NCBI RefSeq assembly: GCF_040239565.1
Contig: NZ_JBEHWS010000005.1
Location: 1-64,000, forward strand
From: Fulvimarina sp040239565
GTDB lineage: Bacteria; Pseudomonadota; Alphaproteobacteria; Rhizobiales; Rhizobiaceae
Direction: 5' to 3'
DNA length: 64,000 bases
In this document: piece after piece, positions 23,480 to 32,343 of the stretch
Layout of the letters: the number at the start of each line of letters is the position of its first letter
How positions within the stretch are numbered: position 1 is the first letter of the stretch
Made by a program: the position numbers and the translations under genes
Notes under the pieces: generated by a model
The model's database searches: none
What the model saw: only the letters and a program-made list of their open reading frames with translations
What the model was told of the DNA's origin: nothing

Positions 23480-24487
23480 TCACTCCGGCCGATAATTCTC
23501 CACGACCTCGACGCGCCGATTGCGTGCCCGTCCCGTTTCGGTGCGATTGGTCGCGACGGGAGACACCATGCCGGCGCCGGCCGGCGTCAATCTCTCCGCC
23601 GAGACCTGGTAGCCGGAGACGACCGCATCCACCACGGCCTGCGCGCGGTTCTGCGAAAGCGTGAGATTATATTCAAATGAGCCTTCGCTGTCGGTGTGGC
23701 CGACAATGATGACGTCGAGATCGGGATTGTCTGTCAGGGCGGCACCCAGTTGCGCGATCTGTTCCTCCGACTCTGGCTTCAGATCGGCCTTTCCGGTATC
23801 GAAATAGATGCCATAGATCGCAAGCTTGCCGTCCTTCTCGAGCGCCTGCTCGATTTCACTCGCCTCGAATACCTCGATCTTGTCCGCCTCCATCGGGCGG
23901 CCCTCGACCACGCGCACCGCGAACTGCGGAACGGTCTGCCCTGTTTCGCGCTCCTCGCGTTCGATCCCGGTGATCGCCACGCTGACGAGGCCGTCTGGTC
24001 CATCCTTTTCCGCAAGAAGGTAGTGAACGGTGGTATATCGAACATCGAAAATCGGAACGTTGCCGCGACCTGCATTATAAAAGTCGAGCGCGGTGTTGCC
24101 TCCGCACTCCCCGCCGCCGCGGCAGAAGAATTCGATCTCGAAGCCATCGGCCTCAAGCTTCGACTCGTAGTTACGCATGACTTCGAGCAGAGAGCGACCG
24201 GCAGGTCCCATGTAGCCGATCCCAGTGACCTTGCCGCTTCGCTCGGCCTGCCAGAGGTCGAGATTTTCGCGGTCTGCCCACTTCACGCTAGTGGTGGGAA
24301 GGCGCACCTCGTCATATTCCCGGCTTTGATAGTGATAGATCACCGCGCCCTCATAACGGCCGACATCGGGATGGTCGCTGGCCCCCTCGATATCACTCTC
24401 TTGGGAGACGGCCATCGCTGGAACAAGACAGGTCAAGAAGACGACCGCCTTCGTAATGCGCAGAATCGAATTTCTCATGGGAACCAC
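23480..24487 (-). CDS. DUF4892-OmpA envelope protein
   Basis: A 335-residue exported protein. A signal peptide (RNSILRITKAVVFLTCLVPA, cut near MAVSQ) is followed by a DUF4892 domain: TGIGYMGPAGRSLLEVMRNY, EIEFFCRGGGECGGNTALDF with conserved cysteines. The C-terminal third is an OmpA peptidoglycan-binding domain: IYFDTGKADLKPESEEQIAQ, IIVGHTDSEGSFEYNLTLSQ, NRTETGRARNRRVEV. It likely links the outer membrane to the cell wall. AAGGA lies five bases before the GTG at 24487; the ATG three codons later (24478) is the alternative. It sits between two copies of a repeated sequence. Confidence 0.9.
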   Translation of the reverse strand: MVPMRNSILRITKAVVFLTCLVPAMAVSQESDIEGASDHPDVGRYEGAVIYHYQSREYDEVRLPTTSVKWADRENLDLWQAERSGKVTGIGYMGPAGRSLLEVMRNYESKLEADGFEIEFFCRGGGECGGNTALDFYNAGRGNVPIFDVRYTTVHYLLAEKDGPDGLVSVAITGIEREERETGQTVPQFAVRVVEGRPMEADKIEVFEASEIEQALEKDGKLAIYGIYFDTGKADLKPESEEQIAQLGAALTDNPDLDVIIVGHTDSEGSFEYNLTLSQNRAQAVVDAVVSGYQVSAERLTPAGAGMVSPVATNRTETGRARNRRVEVVENYRPE

Positions 24488-24719
24488 AAATTTCCTTGCA
24501 GCTTGAGCAGGCGCTCAAGGGCCTCTGTCCCTAGGGAAAGAATATCACGCGCTCTTCGCTTTGGAAGAGGTTGAGGCTTCGGGCCCCGTCGCAGCGCGAA
24601 CGCGTCTGTCTCAAATGAAAAGGAACATCACCATCTCGGCACCGGCAAAGCCTTGCCGTGCAAGCAGTGGCCCGATATAGGACCGGCCACTTCCCTCCCT
24701 AAGCAGCAAGGAATGAACG

Positions 24720-25142
24720 ATGGCGATCGAACGCACCTTTTCGATGATCAAGCCGGACGCAACCCGCCGCAACCTGACGGGTGCTATTACAAAAATGCTC
24801 GAAGAAGGCGGCCTCACCGTCATCGCCTCCAAGCGCGTCTGGATGAGCCGTCGCGAGGCCGAGGGATTCTATGCCGTCCACAAGGAGCGTCCGTTCTTCG
24901 GCGAGCTCGTGGACTTCATGTCCTCCGGCCCGACGGTCGTTCAGGTCCTCCAGGGCGAAAACGCGATCGCGCGCAACCGCGAGATCATGGGCGCGACCAA
25001 CCCGGCGGACGCGGCCGAAGGCACGATCCGCAAGGAGCATGCACAGTCGATCGGCGAAAACTCCGTCCACGGCTCCGATTCTCCGGAGACGGCCGCCGAG
25101 GAGATCAAGTACTGGTTCTCCGAGACCGAAATCGTCGGCTGA
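24720..25142 (+). CDS. ndk: Nucleoside diphosphate kinase
   Basis: Balances nucleoside triphosphate pools by passing phosphate from ATP through a phospho-His. The 140 residues show the family from end to end: MAIERTFSMIKPDATRRNLT, ERPFFGELVDFMSSGP, and the active-site NSVHGSDSPETAAEEIKYWF with the catalytic His at about residue 117. The ATG at 24720 is preceded by AAGGAATGA. A strong terminator follows. The sequence just upstream and the first codons are copied in degenerate form near 23300-23400. Confidence 0.97.
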   Translation: MAIERTFSMIKPDATRRNLTGAITKMLEEGGLTVIASKRVWMSRREAEGFYAVHKERPFFGELVDFMSSGPTVVQVLQGENAIARNREIMGATNPADAAEGTIRKEHAQSIGENSVHGSDSPETAAEEIKYWFSETEIVG

Positions 25143-25166
25143 ATAAGCTGACGTTTCATTGAATTG

Positions 25167-25202
25167 AAAAGGGCAGCGCGACCACCGCGCTGCCCTTTTT
25201 TC
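25167..25202 (+). terminator. Terminator of ndk
   Basis: AAAAGGGCAGCGCG pairs with CGCGCTGCCCTTTT around a short loop and T residues follow. The symmetric A/T flanks could also end the convergent phbB transcript. Confidence 0.92.
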
Positions 25203-25225
25203 ATGTCCGAAGAAATCAACGGATA

Positions 25226-25951
25226 TCAGTCGAGATACTGACCACCGTTCGCGGTGATGGTCGATCCGGTAATAAAGGCCGCGTCGTCCGAGGCGAGGAA
25301 AGCGACGCAACGCGCAATCTCCTCGGGTTCACCGAGACGGCCGACCGGGATCTGCGGCAGAATCTGCTCGTTCATCACCTTTTCCGGGATCGTCGCCATC
25401 ATCTGGGTGTTGATGTAGCCCGGCGCGACGACATTGACGGTGATTCCCTTCTTCGCGCCCTCCTGAGCCAGCGCCTTGGTAAAGCCGATATCGCCGGCTT
25501 TGGCGGCTGAATAATTCGCCTGCGCGAACTGGCCCTTTTGACCGTTCACCGAAGAAATCGTGATGATGCGGCCGAAACCGCGATCACGCATGCCCGGCCA
25601 GACCGGATGGGTCATGTTGAAGACACCGCTGAGATTGGTGTCGATCACCTGCTGCCACTGCTCCGGTTTCATCTTATGAAACGGCGCATCACGCGTGATG
25701 CCGGCATTGTTGACGAGGATTTCGACCGGGCCGAGCTCGGCCTCGACCTTCTTGATCCCTTCGACGCATTCCTCGTAGGACCCGACGTTCCACTTGTAGA
25801 CCTCGATACCGGTCTCATCCTTGAACGCCTTGGCCTTTTCGTCGTCACCTCCATAGGTCGCCGCGACCTTATTGCCGGCTTCCTTCAGCGCTTTTGCGAT
25901 CGCGGCGCCGATGCCCCGCGTTCCGCCGGTCACGATAGCAACTCGACCCAT
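25226..25951 (-). CDS. phbB: Acetoacetyl-CoA reductase
   Basis: Reduces acetoacetyl-CoA to (R)-3-hydroxybutyryl-CoA with NADPH for polyhydroxybutyrate. The 241-residue short-chain dehydrogenase has the TGGTRGIG cofactor loop, NNAGITRDAPFHKM, catalytic Ser in IITISSVNGQKGQFAQANYS, the YSAAKAG motif and the C-terminal GGQYLD end. QKGQFGQxNYSAAKAG is characteristic of PhbB/PhaB rather than general FabG. The ATG at 25951 has GGGAGGAAATG upstream. A partner thiolase gene (phbA) is not next to it. It converges with ndk. Confidence 0.93.
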   Translation of the reverse strand: MGRVAIVTGGTRGIGAAIAKALKEAGNKVAATYGGDDEKAKAFKDETGIEVYKWNVGSYEECVEGIKKVEAELGPVEILVNNAGITRDAPFHKMKPEQWQQVIDTNLSGVFNMTHPVWPGMRDRGFGRIITISSVNGQKGQFAQANYSAAKAGDIGFTKALAQEGAKKGITVNVVAPGYINTQMMATIPEKVMNEQILPQIPVGRLGEPEEIARCVAFLASDDAAFITGSTITANGGQYLD

Positions 25952-26225
25952 GTCATTTCCTCCCGATAGTATTCGTTTGCAGCCGGATGCCTTCACCTCC
26001 AAGCCCCGGCTCCGTTAGCAATTTAGCGAAGCTTCATTGGCTGGCTACCCCATGATGAGCGGATCGGTATCGGGCGAGGAGGTATTTCCGGGACTCCGGG
26101 CGGTTCCAAAGCTTCAGAAAGCTGAGCCATGAAATCCATCGCGGCTAAGCACGACGGTAGTTCTCGGACGCTGACCACCTAGATGACTGCTATGAGGTTC
26201 GTCCTTGAAACGGAGCGCATGAGCC

Positions 26226-27587
26226 ATGGATGGCGAGAGTCCTGATCGCAAGCAGCTGATCGCAGACGAGATCAAGCGGATCGACGGCGATTATCCCTCG
26301 CCCGACGATCCGTCGAACAAGCATGCGAAGATGTCAGCCAATCCCTATCGCTTTCTGCGGGGCTCGGTACAGCTCTTCTACAACGACCTCGCAAGCGGCC
26401 TCCTGACACTCCCCGCCCCCTTCACCGAGACGGTGAAGTTGACCGGCATCATGGGCGATTGCCACGCCTCCAATTTCGGCTTCGTCACTGAAAAAGGCTC
26501 CGGCGGTGGGTTGATCATCTTCGCGCCGGACGATTTCGACGACGCCTGCATGGGCCATGCGGGCTGGGATATCTGCCGCTTTCTCGTCAGCCTCTATCTC
26601 TCGGTCGAGCTCGCCCAGGGCATACTCGATCGGCGCTACGAGACCGAGGAATTCGACAATCTGGAAGGGTTGCAGGCGCCCGACGCGGAGGCGACCCATG
26701 CTGCGGTGAAGGCTTTTCTCAAAGCCTATCGCAAGACGCTGGTGAAGATCATGGACAACCCGCTCCACCGGCGGAAGGTGCTCAGCCATTTCAAGAAGGG
26801 CCACGTCCTGCGCAAGGCGCTGAAAAAGGCCGAGAAGCGCTCGATCGGCGGCAAGAAGTTCGAGACGAAGTCGAAGCTCGGCAAGGCCGTGGTGGCCGAT
26901 GGCGCCGACCTGAAGTTCCGCGACAAGCCCGGCCGGCTGAAGCGGCTCAACAAAACCGAAGAGGCCGAGGTTCGCGCAAACTTCCGAAAATTCGTGGGTG
27001 ACGAGATTCTAGATGTCGTCGAGCGGATCGGCCAGGGCACCGGATCGCTGAACGTCAAACGCTATTACCTTCTGATCGGGCCGCACGGTGCCTCGACCAC
27101 ATCGGAACTTCCGCTCTGCCATCTGGTCGAAATCAAACAGCAGCGCCAATCAGCGCCGCTGCATTTCTTTCCGAAACTCGACCCACGCAACGATCTTGAC
27201 CCGGCCCATCTGACGGTGGCCGTCCAGCGCCTGATGCAGCGCGAACCCGATCTTCTGCTCGACGATGCCGAATGGTTCACCGAACACTGGCTGATCCGCT
27301 CGCGCCACCACGCGTCGGTGAGCCTTGACCCGGAGGAGATCTGTCTCGACGAAGACGATCCGGGCAAGCGCCTGAAGCAGTATGCCAAGGCGTGCGCGAA
27401 GGCCCTTGCCCACGCGCACTCGCGAACCGATCACCGGTCGATCCGGTTCGAGACGATGCTCGCTTCGGCGATCGAGGAGGCGGGTGACGCCTTGATAGAG
27501 ACCGCCGAGGCCTATTCGCGCCAGGTGATCTCCGATTGGGCAATCATGAAAGAGATGACGAGGATCGATCCGACCCCCGATCACTGA
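26226..27587 (+). CDS. DUF2252 protein (kinase-like fold)
   Basis: A 453-residue cytosolic protein. The start has KHAKMSANPYRFLRGSVQLF, then the hallmark GIMGDCHASNFGF and FAPDDFDDACMGHAGWDICR, followed by LVSLYLSVELAQG, which correspond to the DUF2252 core that resembles aminoglycoside phosphotransferase-type kinases (HxSNFG and DFDD as catalytic and metal motifs). A basic middle segment and a C-terminal domain with VEIKQQRQSAPL follow. The substrate is unknown in the family. It is convergent with the VOC gene. Confidence 0.88.
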   Translation: MDGESPDRKQLIADEIKRIDGDYPSPDDPSNKHAKMSANPYRFLRGSVQLFYNDLASGLLTLPAPFTETVKLTGIMGDCHASNFGFVTEKGSGGGLIIFAPDDFDDACMGHAGWDICRFLVSLYLSVELAQGILDRRYETEEFDNLEGLQAPDAEATHAAVKAFLKAYRKTLVKIMDNPLHRRKVLSHFKKGHVLRKALKKAEKRSIGGKKFETKSKLGKAVVADGADLKFRDKPGRLKRLNKTEEAEVRANFRKFVGDEILDVVERIGQGTGSLNVKRYYLLIGPHGASTTSELPLCHLVEIKQQRQSAPLHFFPKLDPRNDLDPAHLTVAVQRLMQREPDLLLDDAEWFTEHWLIRSRHHASVSLDPEEICLDEDDPGKRLKQYAKACAKALAHAHSRTDHRSIRFETMLASAIEEAGDALIETAEAYSRQVISDWAIMKEMTRIDPTPDH

Positions 27588-27608
27588 TCTCTCATCGCCC
27601 TCCCTCGG

Positions 27609-28565
27609 TCAGGAAGCGTTTTCGAGCGGCTTCAACCCTGCCTCAATCTCGTCCCGACGCGGTTCGAGGAAGGGCGGGAGGGAGAGGCTTTCGCCCATGG
27701 TTTCCATCGGCTCATCTGCATCGAAGCCGGGCCCGTCTGTCGCGATCTCGAAGAGAACGCCCGCTGGGATCCTGAAGTAGAGAGAGCGGAAATAGAAGCG
27801 CTCGACCTCTCCACTGGACGGAACCCGAAACTCGCGCAGACGCTCGGTCCAGGCCGTCAGTCCTTCGCGATCGGGCGTGCGGAAGGCGACATGGTGAACA
27901 CCGCCCCTGCCCGGACGAACCGGTGGCAGATCGGGCTCGACTGCAACGTGAAGTTCCGTTTCCGAGCCACCACCGCTCATGACGAAGACATGGATCGTAC
28001 GACCATCATCTTCGTAGCTGCGTGCCTTCTCCATATTCATGACGCGGGTCAGAACGACCTCGGTCGGCTCGAGTTCGGCAACTGAGAGCGAAATCGTTCC
28101 GAGCCCTTGAATCTGATGCTCGGCGGGAATGCCGCTTGCTGGACGAGGCGCGCCTTTCGGACCCTTGCTGTCGGCAATCAGCCTGAGACGCTGACCTTCG
28201 GGATCTTCGAAGTCGAGGACGGTCCGGCCATCGAGCTCACGTGGCTCGGTAAGGACGACGGCGGCGCCGGAAAGACGTTCTTGCCAGTATGTAATCGAAT
28301 CTTCGCTCGGCACGCGAAATCCAGTCCGGCACACCGATCCGCTACCACGTTTTTCCGGCGCGGCCGGCCAGTCGAAGAAAGTGATGTCGGTGCCGGCCGA
28401 GCCCTCTTCATCGGCATAGAAGAGGTGATAGGCGCTGGTATCGTCCTGATTCACCGTCTTCTTGACGAGGCGCAGGCCGAGCGTATCACGATAGAAACTG
28501 AGATTCTGGGGCGCATTGGCAGTGATGGCTGTGAGGTGATGAAAGCCGGTCAGCTTGAGTGTCAT
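27609..28565 (-). CDS. VOC-family ring-cleaving dioxygenase-like protein
   Basis: A 318-residue protein with two tandem glyoxalase/VOC modules: GFHHLTAITANAPQNLSFYR and FYRDTLGLRLVKKTVNQDD in the first, GGVHHVAFRTPDREGLTAWT in the second. The metal ligands expected from these motifs (His in GFHHLT, His in GVHHVAF, Glu in VLFEIATDGPGF) are present. Length and motifs match the MhqO/LinE-like group that acts on hydroquinones or detoxifies quinones; the substrate is inferred. GGAGGG precedes the ATG at 28565. It lies downstream of nuoD in the same direction but behind a hairpin. Confidence 0.87.
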   Translation of the reverse strand: MTLKLTGFHHLTAITANAPQNLSFYRDTLGLRLVKKTVNQDDTSAYHLFYADEEGSAGTDITFFDWPAAPEKRGSGSVCRTGFRVPSEDSITYWQERLSGAAVVLTEPRELDGRTVLDFEDPEGQRLRLIADSKGPKGAPRPASGIPAEHQIQGLGTISLSVAELEPTEVVLTRVMNMEKARSYEDDGRTIHVFVMSGGGSETELHVAVEPDLPPVRPGRGGVHHVAFRTPDREGLTAWTERLREFRVPSSGEVERFYFRSLYFRIPAGVLFEIATDGPGFDADEPMETMGESLSLPPFLEPRRDEIEAGLKPLENAS

Positions 28566-28731
28566 GGAAAGCCCTCCTCTGGACGTTTCCCTCAAGATGG
28601 CGTGAACCGGACTTCAATGACAGTCGAGCAATCGGTGACGGCCCGTCACCGGATACGAACGGATCGGTCTGAAAACGCCACCCGCCGCCCCTGTCGGCAA
28701 GCCGTGCCGGATGACTGAGCCGGCACAGAAA

Positions 28732-28769
28732 CGCCGATCTTTTCCGACGCTGGTGGGAAAAGATCGGCG
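28732..28769 (-). terminator. Long hairpin behind nuoD
   Basis: CGCCGATCTTTTCC (28732-28745) pairs perfectly with GGAAAAGATCGGCG (28756-28769). On the minus strand it is followed by TTTCTG. It lies 50 bases past the nuoD stop and marks the end of that transcript. A smaller GTGCCGG/CCGGCAC hairpin follows at about 28704-28725. Confidence 0.75.
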
Positions 28770-28818
28770 CCTTTGATAGCCTTACGAGTTCCGCGCGAGA
28801 CCGGATGCTCCCGCGGTA

Positions 28819-30009
28819 TTATCGGTCGACTTCACCAAACACGATGTCGAGCGTGCCGAGGATGGCCGAGACGTCCGCCAGAAGGTGACCCTTGCACATC
28901 ACGTCCATCGCCTGAAGATGCGCGAAGCCCGGAGCCTTGATCTTGCAACGGTGCGGCTTGTTCGTCCCGTCAGCGACCAGATAGACACCGAATTCGCCCT
29001 TCGGCGCTTCGACCGCGGCATAGACCTCGCCTTCCGGCAGGTGGAAGCCTTCGGTGTAGAGCTTGAAGTGATGGATCAGCGCTTCCATCGACCGCTTCAT
29101 CTGCGGCCGCTTGGGCGGAACAACCTTACCCATCGGCGCGGAGACCGGGCCGATCTTTTCCTTGCCAGAGAGCCGCTCGACGCACTGTTTCATGATGCGA
29201 ACCGATTCGCGCATCTCGACCATGCGGATCAGGTAGCGATCGTAGCAATCGCCGTTCTTGCCGATGGGAATATCGAATTCCATCTCATCGTAGCACTCGT
29301 AGGGCTGCGATTTGCGCAGGTCCCAAGCCGCGCCCGAGCCGCGCACCATGACCCCCGAAAAGCCCATCGCCCAGGCATCGTCGAGATTGACGACGCCGAT
29401 ATCGACATTGCGCTGCTTGAAGATGCGGTTGTCGGTGAGGAGACCTTCGAGATCGTCGCAGACCTTGAGGAAGGGATCGCACCACTCGCCGATATCGTCG
29501 ATGAGCTTCTGCTCGATGTCCTGATGGACGCCACCGGGACGGAAATAGCTGGAATGGAGACGAGCGCCCGATGCGCGCTCGTAGAACACCATCAGTTTCT
29601 CGCGCTCTTCGAATCCCCAGAGCGGCGGCGTGAGCGCGCCGACGTCCATGGCCTGGGTCGTCACGTTGAGAAGATGCGACAGGATGCGGCCGATCTCGCA
29701 GTAGAGCACGCGAATCAGCTGTCCGCGTATGGGCACATCGACATCAGCCAGACGCTCGATCGCAAGGCAGAACGCGTGCTCCTGGTTCATCGGCGAAACA
29801 TAATCGAGCCGGTCGAAATAGGGGATCGCCTGAAGATAGGTCTTGTGCTCGATCAGCTTCTCGGTGCCGCGATGGAGCAGGCCGATATGTGGGTCGACGC
29901 GTTCGACGATCTCGCCGTCGAGTTCCAGAACGAGTCGCAGCACGCCGTGCGCGGCAGGATGCTGCGGTCCGAAATTGATATTGAAATTACGGACGTCGAT
30001 TTCAGCCAT
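28819..30009 (-). CDS. nuoD: NADH-quinone oxidoreductase subunit D
   Basis: Part of the peripheral arm of complex I, forming the quinone-binding cavity with NuoB. The 396 residues contain NFGPQHPAAHGVLRLVLEL, PHIGLLHRGTEKLIEHKTY, YFDRLDYVSPMNQEHAFCLA, LTPPLWGFEEREKLMVFYER and the end SAILGTLDIVFGEVDR. The length is right for a separate (not NuoCD-fused) subunit. The ATG at 30009 is used; the frame open further upstream is antisense to the preceding gene region. nuoE is not downstream: a hairpin and then an unrelated gene follow. Confidence 0.97.
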   Translation of the reverse strand: MAEIDVRNFNINFGPQHPAAHGVLRLVLELDGEIVERVDPHIGLLHRGTEKLIEHKTYLQAIPYFDRLDYVSPMNQEHAFCLAIERLADVDVPIRGQLIRVLYCEIGRILSHLLNVTTQAMDVGALTPPLWGFEEREKLMVFYERASGARLHSSYFRPGGVHQDIEQKLIDDIGEWCDPFLKVCDDLEGLLTDNRIFKQRNVDIGVVNLDDAWAMGFSGVMVRGSGAAWDLRKSQPYECYDEMEFDIPIGKNGDCYDRYLIRMVEMRESVRIMKQCVERLSGKEKIGPVSAPMGKVVPPKRPQMKRSMEALIHHFKLYTEGFHLPEGEVYAAVEAPKGEFGVYLVADGTNKPHRCKIKAPGFAHLQAMDVMCKGHLLADVSAILGTLDIVFGEVDR

Positions 30010-30014
30010 CGGGC

Positions 30015-30440
30015 TTATCCTTCGTCGGAAGCGAACTGCGCGAGGAATTCCACGCCGGTCAGCTTCTTCGTATCGTTTGCGAGATCGTACCAGCCGGGCT
30101 TGGAATCGACGAAGATTTCTTCGGTGAGCGTGGCATCGTCGATATCCGTGCAGGCCATCGCCGAAAGAGCATACATCGAGGCGTCCTTCGTGCGGAAGAA
30201 CAGGGCCGTTCCGCATTTCTTGCAGAAACCGCGCTCACCCCATCCGGAAGATTCGTAGATCCCGAGTTGATCCGTTCCGGCGATCGTCACCTCGCTTGCG
30301 CCCTCGATCGCCATGTAAGGTCCGGCAGACCAACGGCGGCAAATATCGCAGTGGCAAACTCCCACATGGAGCGCATCGACTTCGGCGGAAATCTTCACAC
30401 CGCCGCAGACACAATGGGCATCGAGTCGTCTCTTGGCCAT
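30015..30440 (-). CDS. GFA-family protein inside the nuo cluster
   Basis: A 141-residue protein of the glutathione-dependent formaldehyde-activating (GFA) family, which is a zinc-binding fold. Cysteine motifs are AHCVCGGV, CHCDICRRW and FCKKCGTALFF, the full ligand pattern. The family name comes from a reaction whose enzymatic status is debated, so its role is uncertain. It is placed between nuoC (14 bases) and nuoD (5 bases), hence co-transcribed with complex I genes. Whether it helps the complex or is a passenger is unknown. Confidence 0.9.
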   Translation of the reverse strand: MAKRRLDAHCVCGGVKISAEVDALHVGVCHCDICRRWSAGPYMAIEGASEVTIAGTDQLGIYESSGWGERGFCKKCGTALFFRTKDASMYALSAMACTDIDDATLTEEIFVDSKPGWYDLANDTKKLTGVEFLAQFASDEG

Positions 30441-30454
30441 GATCGCCGTCTCGC

Positions 30455-31063
30455 TCAGTTCGGCGCCTTCTCGTCTCCCGGCAGCACGTATTCAGTGCCT
30501 TCCCAGGGCGAGAGAAAGTCGAAGTTGCGGAACTCCTGGCGAAGATCGACCGGCTCGTAGATCACCTGCTTGCGCTCTTCGTCGTAGCGAACCTCGACGA
30601 AACCGGTCAGCGGGAAATCCTTGCGCAGCGGATAGCCCTCGAAGCCGTAATCGGTGAGGATGCGCCGAAGGTCCGGATGGCCGGTGAACAGGATACCGTA
30701 AAGGTCGTACGCCTCGCGCTCGAACCAGTCGGCCGCAGGGAAAACGTCTGAGATCGAAGGTACCGGATCGTCTTCGGTCGTCATCGTCTTGACGCGGATG
30801 CGGCAATTCTGACGCGGCGAGAGGAGATGATAGACGACCTCGAAGCGCTTTTCCCGCTGGGGGAAGTCGACGCCGCAAAGATCGACGAAATTGATGAACT
30901 GCATCTTCGGATCGTCGCGCAGGGTCGACATGACCTTCACGACGTTTTCCGGCGTCACGACGAGGGTCAGTTCGCCGAAACGGAAGAAGTGATCCTCGAG
31001 CCGGTCCTCGAGCGATTCGAGAACCGCATCGCGAACGTCCGAGCTGATCTGCTCGTGAGCCAT
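30455..31063 (-). CDS. nuoC: NADH-quinone oxidoreductase subunit C
   Basis: A peripheral-arm subunit of complex I that packs against NuoD. The 202 residues include FVDLCGVDFPQREKRFEVVY, HLLSPRQNCRIRVKTM, and the family signature FPAADWFEREAYDLYGI followed by GHPDLRRILTDYGFEG and HPLRKDFPL-like YPLRKDFPLTG. Ten bases separate it from nuoB upstream, so it is in the same operon. Confidence 0.97.
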   Translation of the reverse strand: MAHEQISSDVRDAVLESLEDRLEDHFFRFGELTLVVTPENVVKVMSTLRDDPKMQFINFVDLCGVDFPQREKRFEVVYHLLSPRQNCRIRVKTMTTEDDPVPSISDVFPAADWFEREAYDLYGILFTGHPDLRRILTDYGFEGYPLRKDFPLTGFVEVRYDEERKQVIYEPVDLRQEFRNFDFLSPWEGTEYVLPGDEKAPN

Positions 31064-31073
31064 TTGCGTCTCC

Positions 31074-31661
31074 TCAGCGCTCGATCGTTCCGGTGCGGCG
31101 GATCTTCTTTTGAAGAAGCATCACGCCGTAAAGCAGCGCTTCTGCGCTCGGCGGGCAGCCGGGTACGTAGATGTCGACGGGGATCACGCGGTCGCAGCCG
31201 CGAACCACTGAATAGGAATAGTGGTAATAGCCACCACCGTTCGCGCAGGAGCCCATGGAGATCACGTAGCGCGGCTCGGGCATCTGGTCGTAGACCTTGC
31301 GCAGGGCCGGCGCCATCTTGTTGGTCAGCGTGCCCGCGACGATCATTACGTCCGACTGGCGCGGCGAAGCACGCGGGGCAAAGCCGAAGCGCTCGGCGTC
31401 ATAGCGCGGCATCGACATCTGCATCATTTCGACCGCGCAGCAGGCGAGGCCGAAGGTCATCCACATCAGCGAGCCATTGCGCGCCCACTGGATGAGATCG
31501 TCGGTCGAGGTGACGAGAAAGCCTTTATCGGCGAGTTCGTCATTGATCGCCGTGACGAACGGGTCAGGCGCAGCCGTCACCGAACCCGGCGCACCGGCGC
31601 TCGCGACATCCGTCTGCGGCGCAAAAAGCGGCTTGTCGTTCATTCCGTGGATCACTCCCAT
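31074..31661 (-). CDS. nuoB: NADH-quinone oxidoreductase subunit B
   Basis: Carries iron-sulfur cluster N2, which passes electrons to quinone. The 195 residues show GLACCAVEMMQMSMPRYD (the paired cysteines), VISMGSCANGGGYYHYSYSV and VPGCPPSAEALLYG, which complete the four-cysteine ligand set. The variable first 45 residues are Ala- and Pro-rich. The ATG at 31661 has GGGAGC upstream and overlaps the end of nuoA by ten bases. Confidence 0.97.
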   Translation of the reverse strand: MGVIHGMNDKPLFAPQTDVASAGAPGSVTAAPDPFVTAINDELADKGFLVTSTDDLIQWARNGSLMWMTFGLACCAVEMMQMSMPRYDAERFGFAPRASPRQSDVMIVAGTLTNKMAPALRKVYDQMPEPRYVISMGSCANGGGYYHYSYSVVRGCDRVIPVDIYVPGCPPSAEALLYGVMLLQKKIRRTGTIER

Positions 31662-32017
31662 TCGAGTGCTCCCTTCTTCCATTCGTAGATGAAGCCGATG
31701 GTGAGGACGCCGAGGAAGAACATCATCGACCAAAGGCCGAACCAGCCGACTTCGCCAAAGCTCGCGGCCCAGGGAAACAGGAACGCGACTTCGAGATCGA
31801 AGATAATGAACAGGATCGACACCAGGTAGAATCGCACATCGAACTTCATGCGCGAATCGTCAAATGCGTCGAAACCGCACTCATAGGCGGACAGCTTTTC
31901 GTCGTCCGGAGATTTGTAGGCGAGTAGGAAGGGCGCAGCCAGCAAGGCGAGCCCGATCACCAGACAGATGCCGACGAAGATCACGATCGGCAGATATGAA
32001 GTCAGAAGCTCTTCCAT
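31652..32017 (-). CDS. nuoA: NADH-quinone oxidoreductase subunit A
   Basis: A membrane-arm subunit at the junction with the peripheral arm. The 121 residues have three helices (YLPIVIFVGICLVIGLALLA, FYLVSILFIIFDLEVAFLFP, FGLWSMMFFLGVLTIGFIY) and the conserved loop SAYECGFDAFDDSRMKFDVR. It is the first gene of the nuo cluster, with the ATG at 32017 favoured because the extra upstream residues are not like the family. About 325 bases without a gene precede it. Confidence 0.96.
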   Translation of the reverse strand: MEELLTSYLPIVIFVGICLVIGLALLAAPFLLAYKSPDDEKLSAYECGFDAFDDSRMKFDVRFYLVSILFIIFDLEVAFLFPWAASFGEVGWFGLWSMMFFLGVLTIGFIYEWKKGALEWE

Positions 32018-32343
32018 CGAAAAGATAGGCCCTCGCTCGTCGACGGTTGGACACGTCAGAGAATTTCGGTGTCCAGAGAAATTGCCCACGTTCGGACTTC
32101 GGTGTCTTTACCTGCCGACCCATTTAGGTGCCGGCAATTCAGACCGAAGCCACGCAGGCCAGTCTCGCCACACCTAGCTCCTTGGCAGTAAAGGCGCAAG
32201 CAGTTGCGGCATTGTCAGAAGGACGCGCTGGCAGGCGAAAAGCGGAGCATCCGCCTCAGTGTGCGATGCCAAACACGACGATTTTCGAAGAGATTAATCC
32301 GAAGCGCCATTTCCAGAGATCATCGACTGATCCTCAAAGGAAA
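32018..32343. other. nuo promoter region
   Basis: This 326-base spacer between tRNA-Asp and nuoA holds no supported gene and presumably the nuo promoter. No motif convinced me. Confidence 0.45.

Noticed and set aside
23283..23495. Small frame with HFEAFDQG similarity to DUF421
   Set aside because: It is explained by the chimeric repeat and has no own promoter or family.
28885..30258. Open frame of 457 codons opposite nuoD
   Set aside because: Antisense to a certain gene; frame openness comes from GC-rich third positions.
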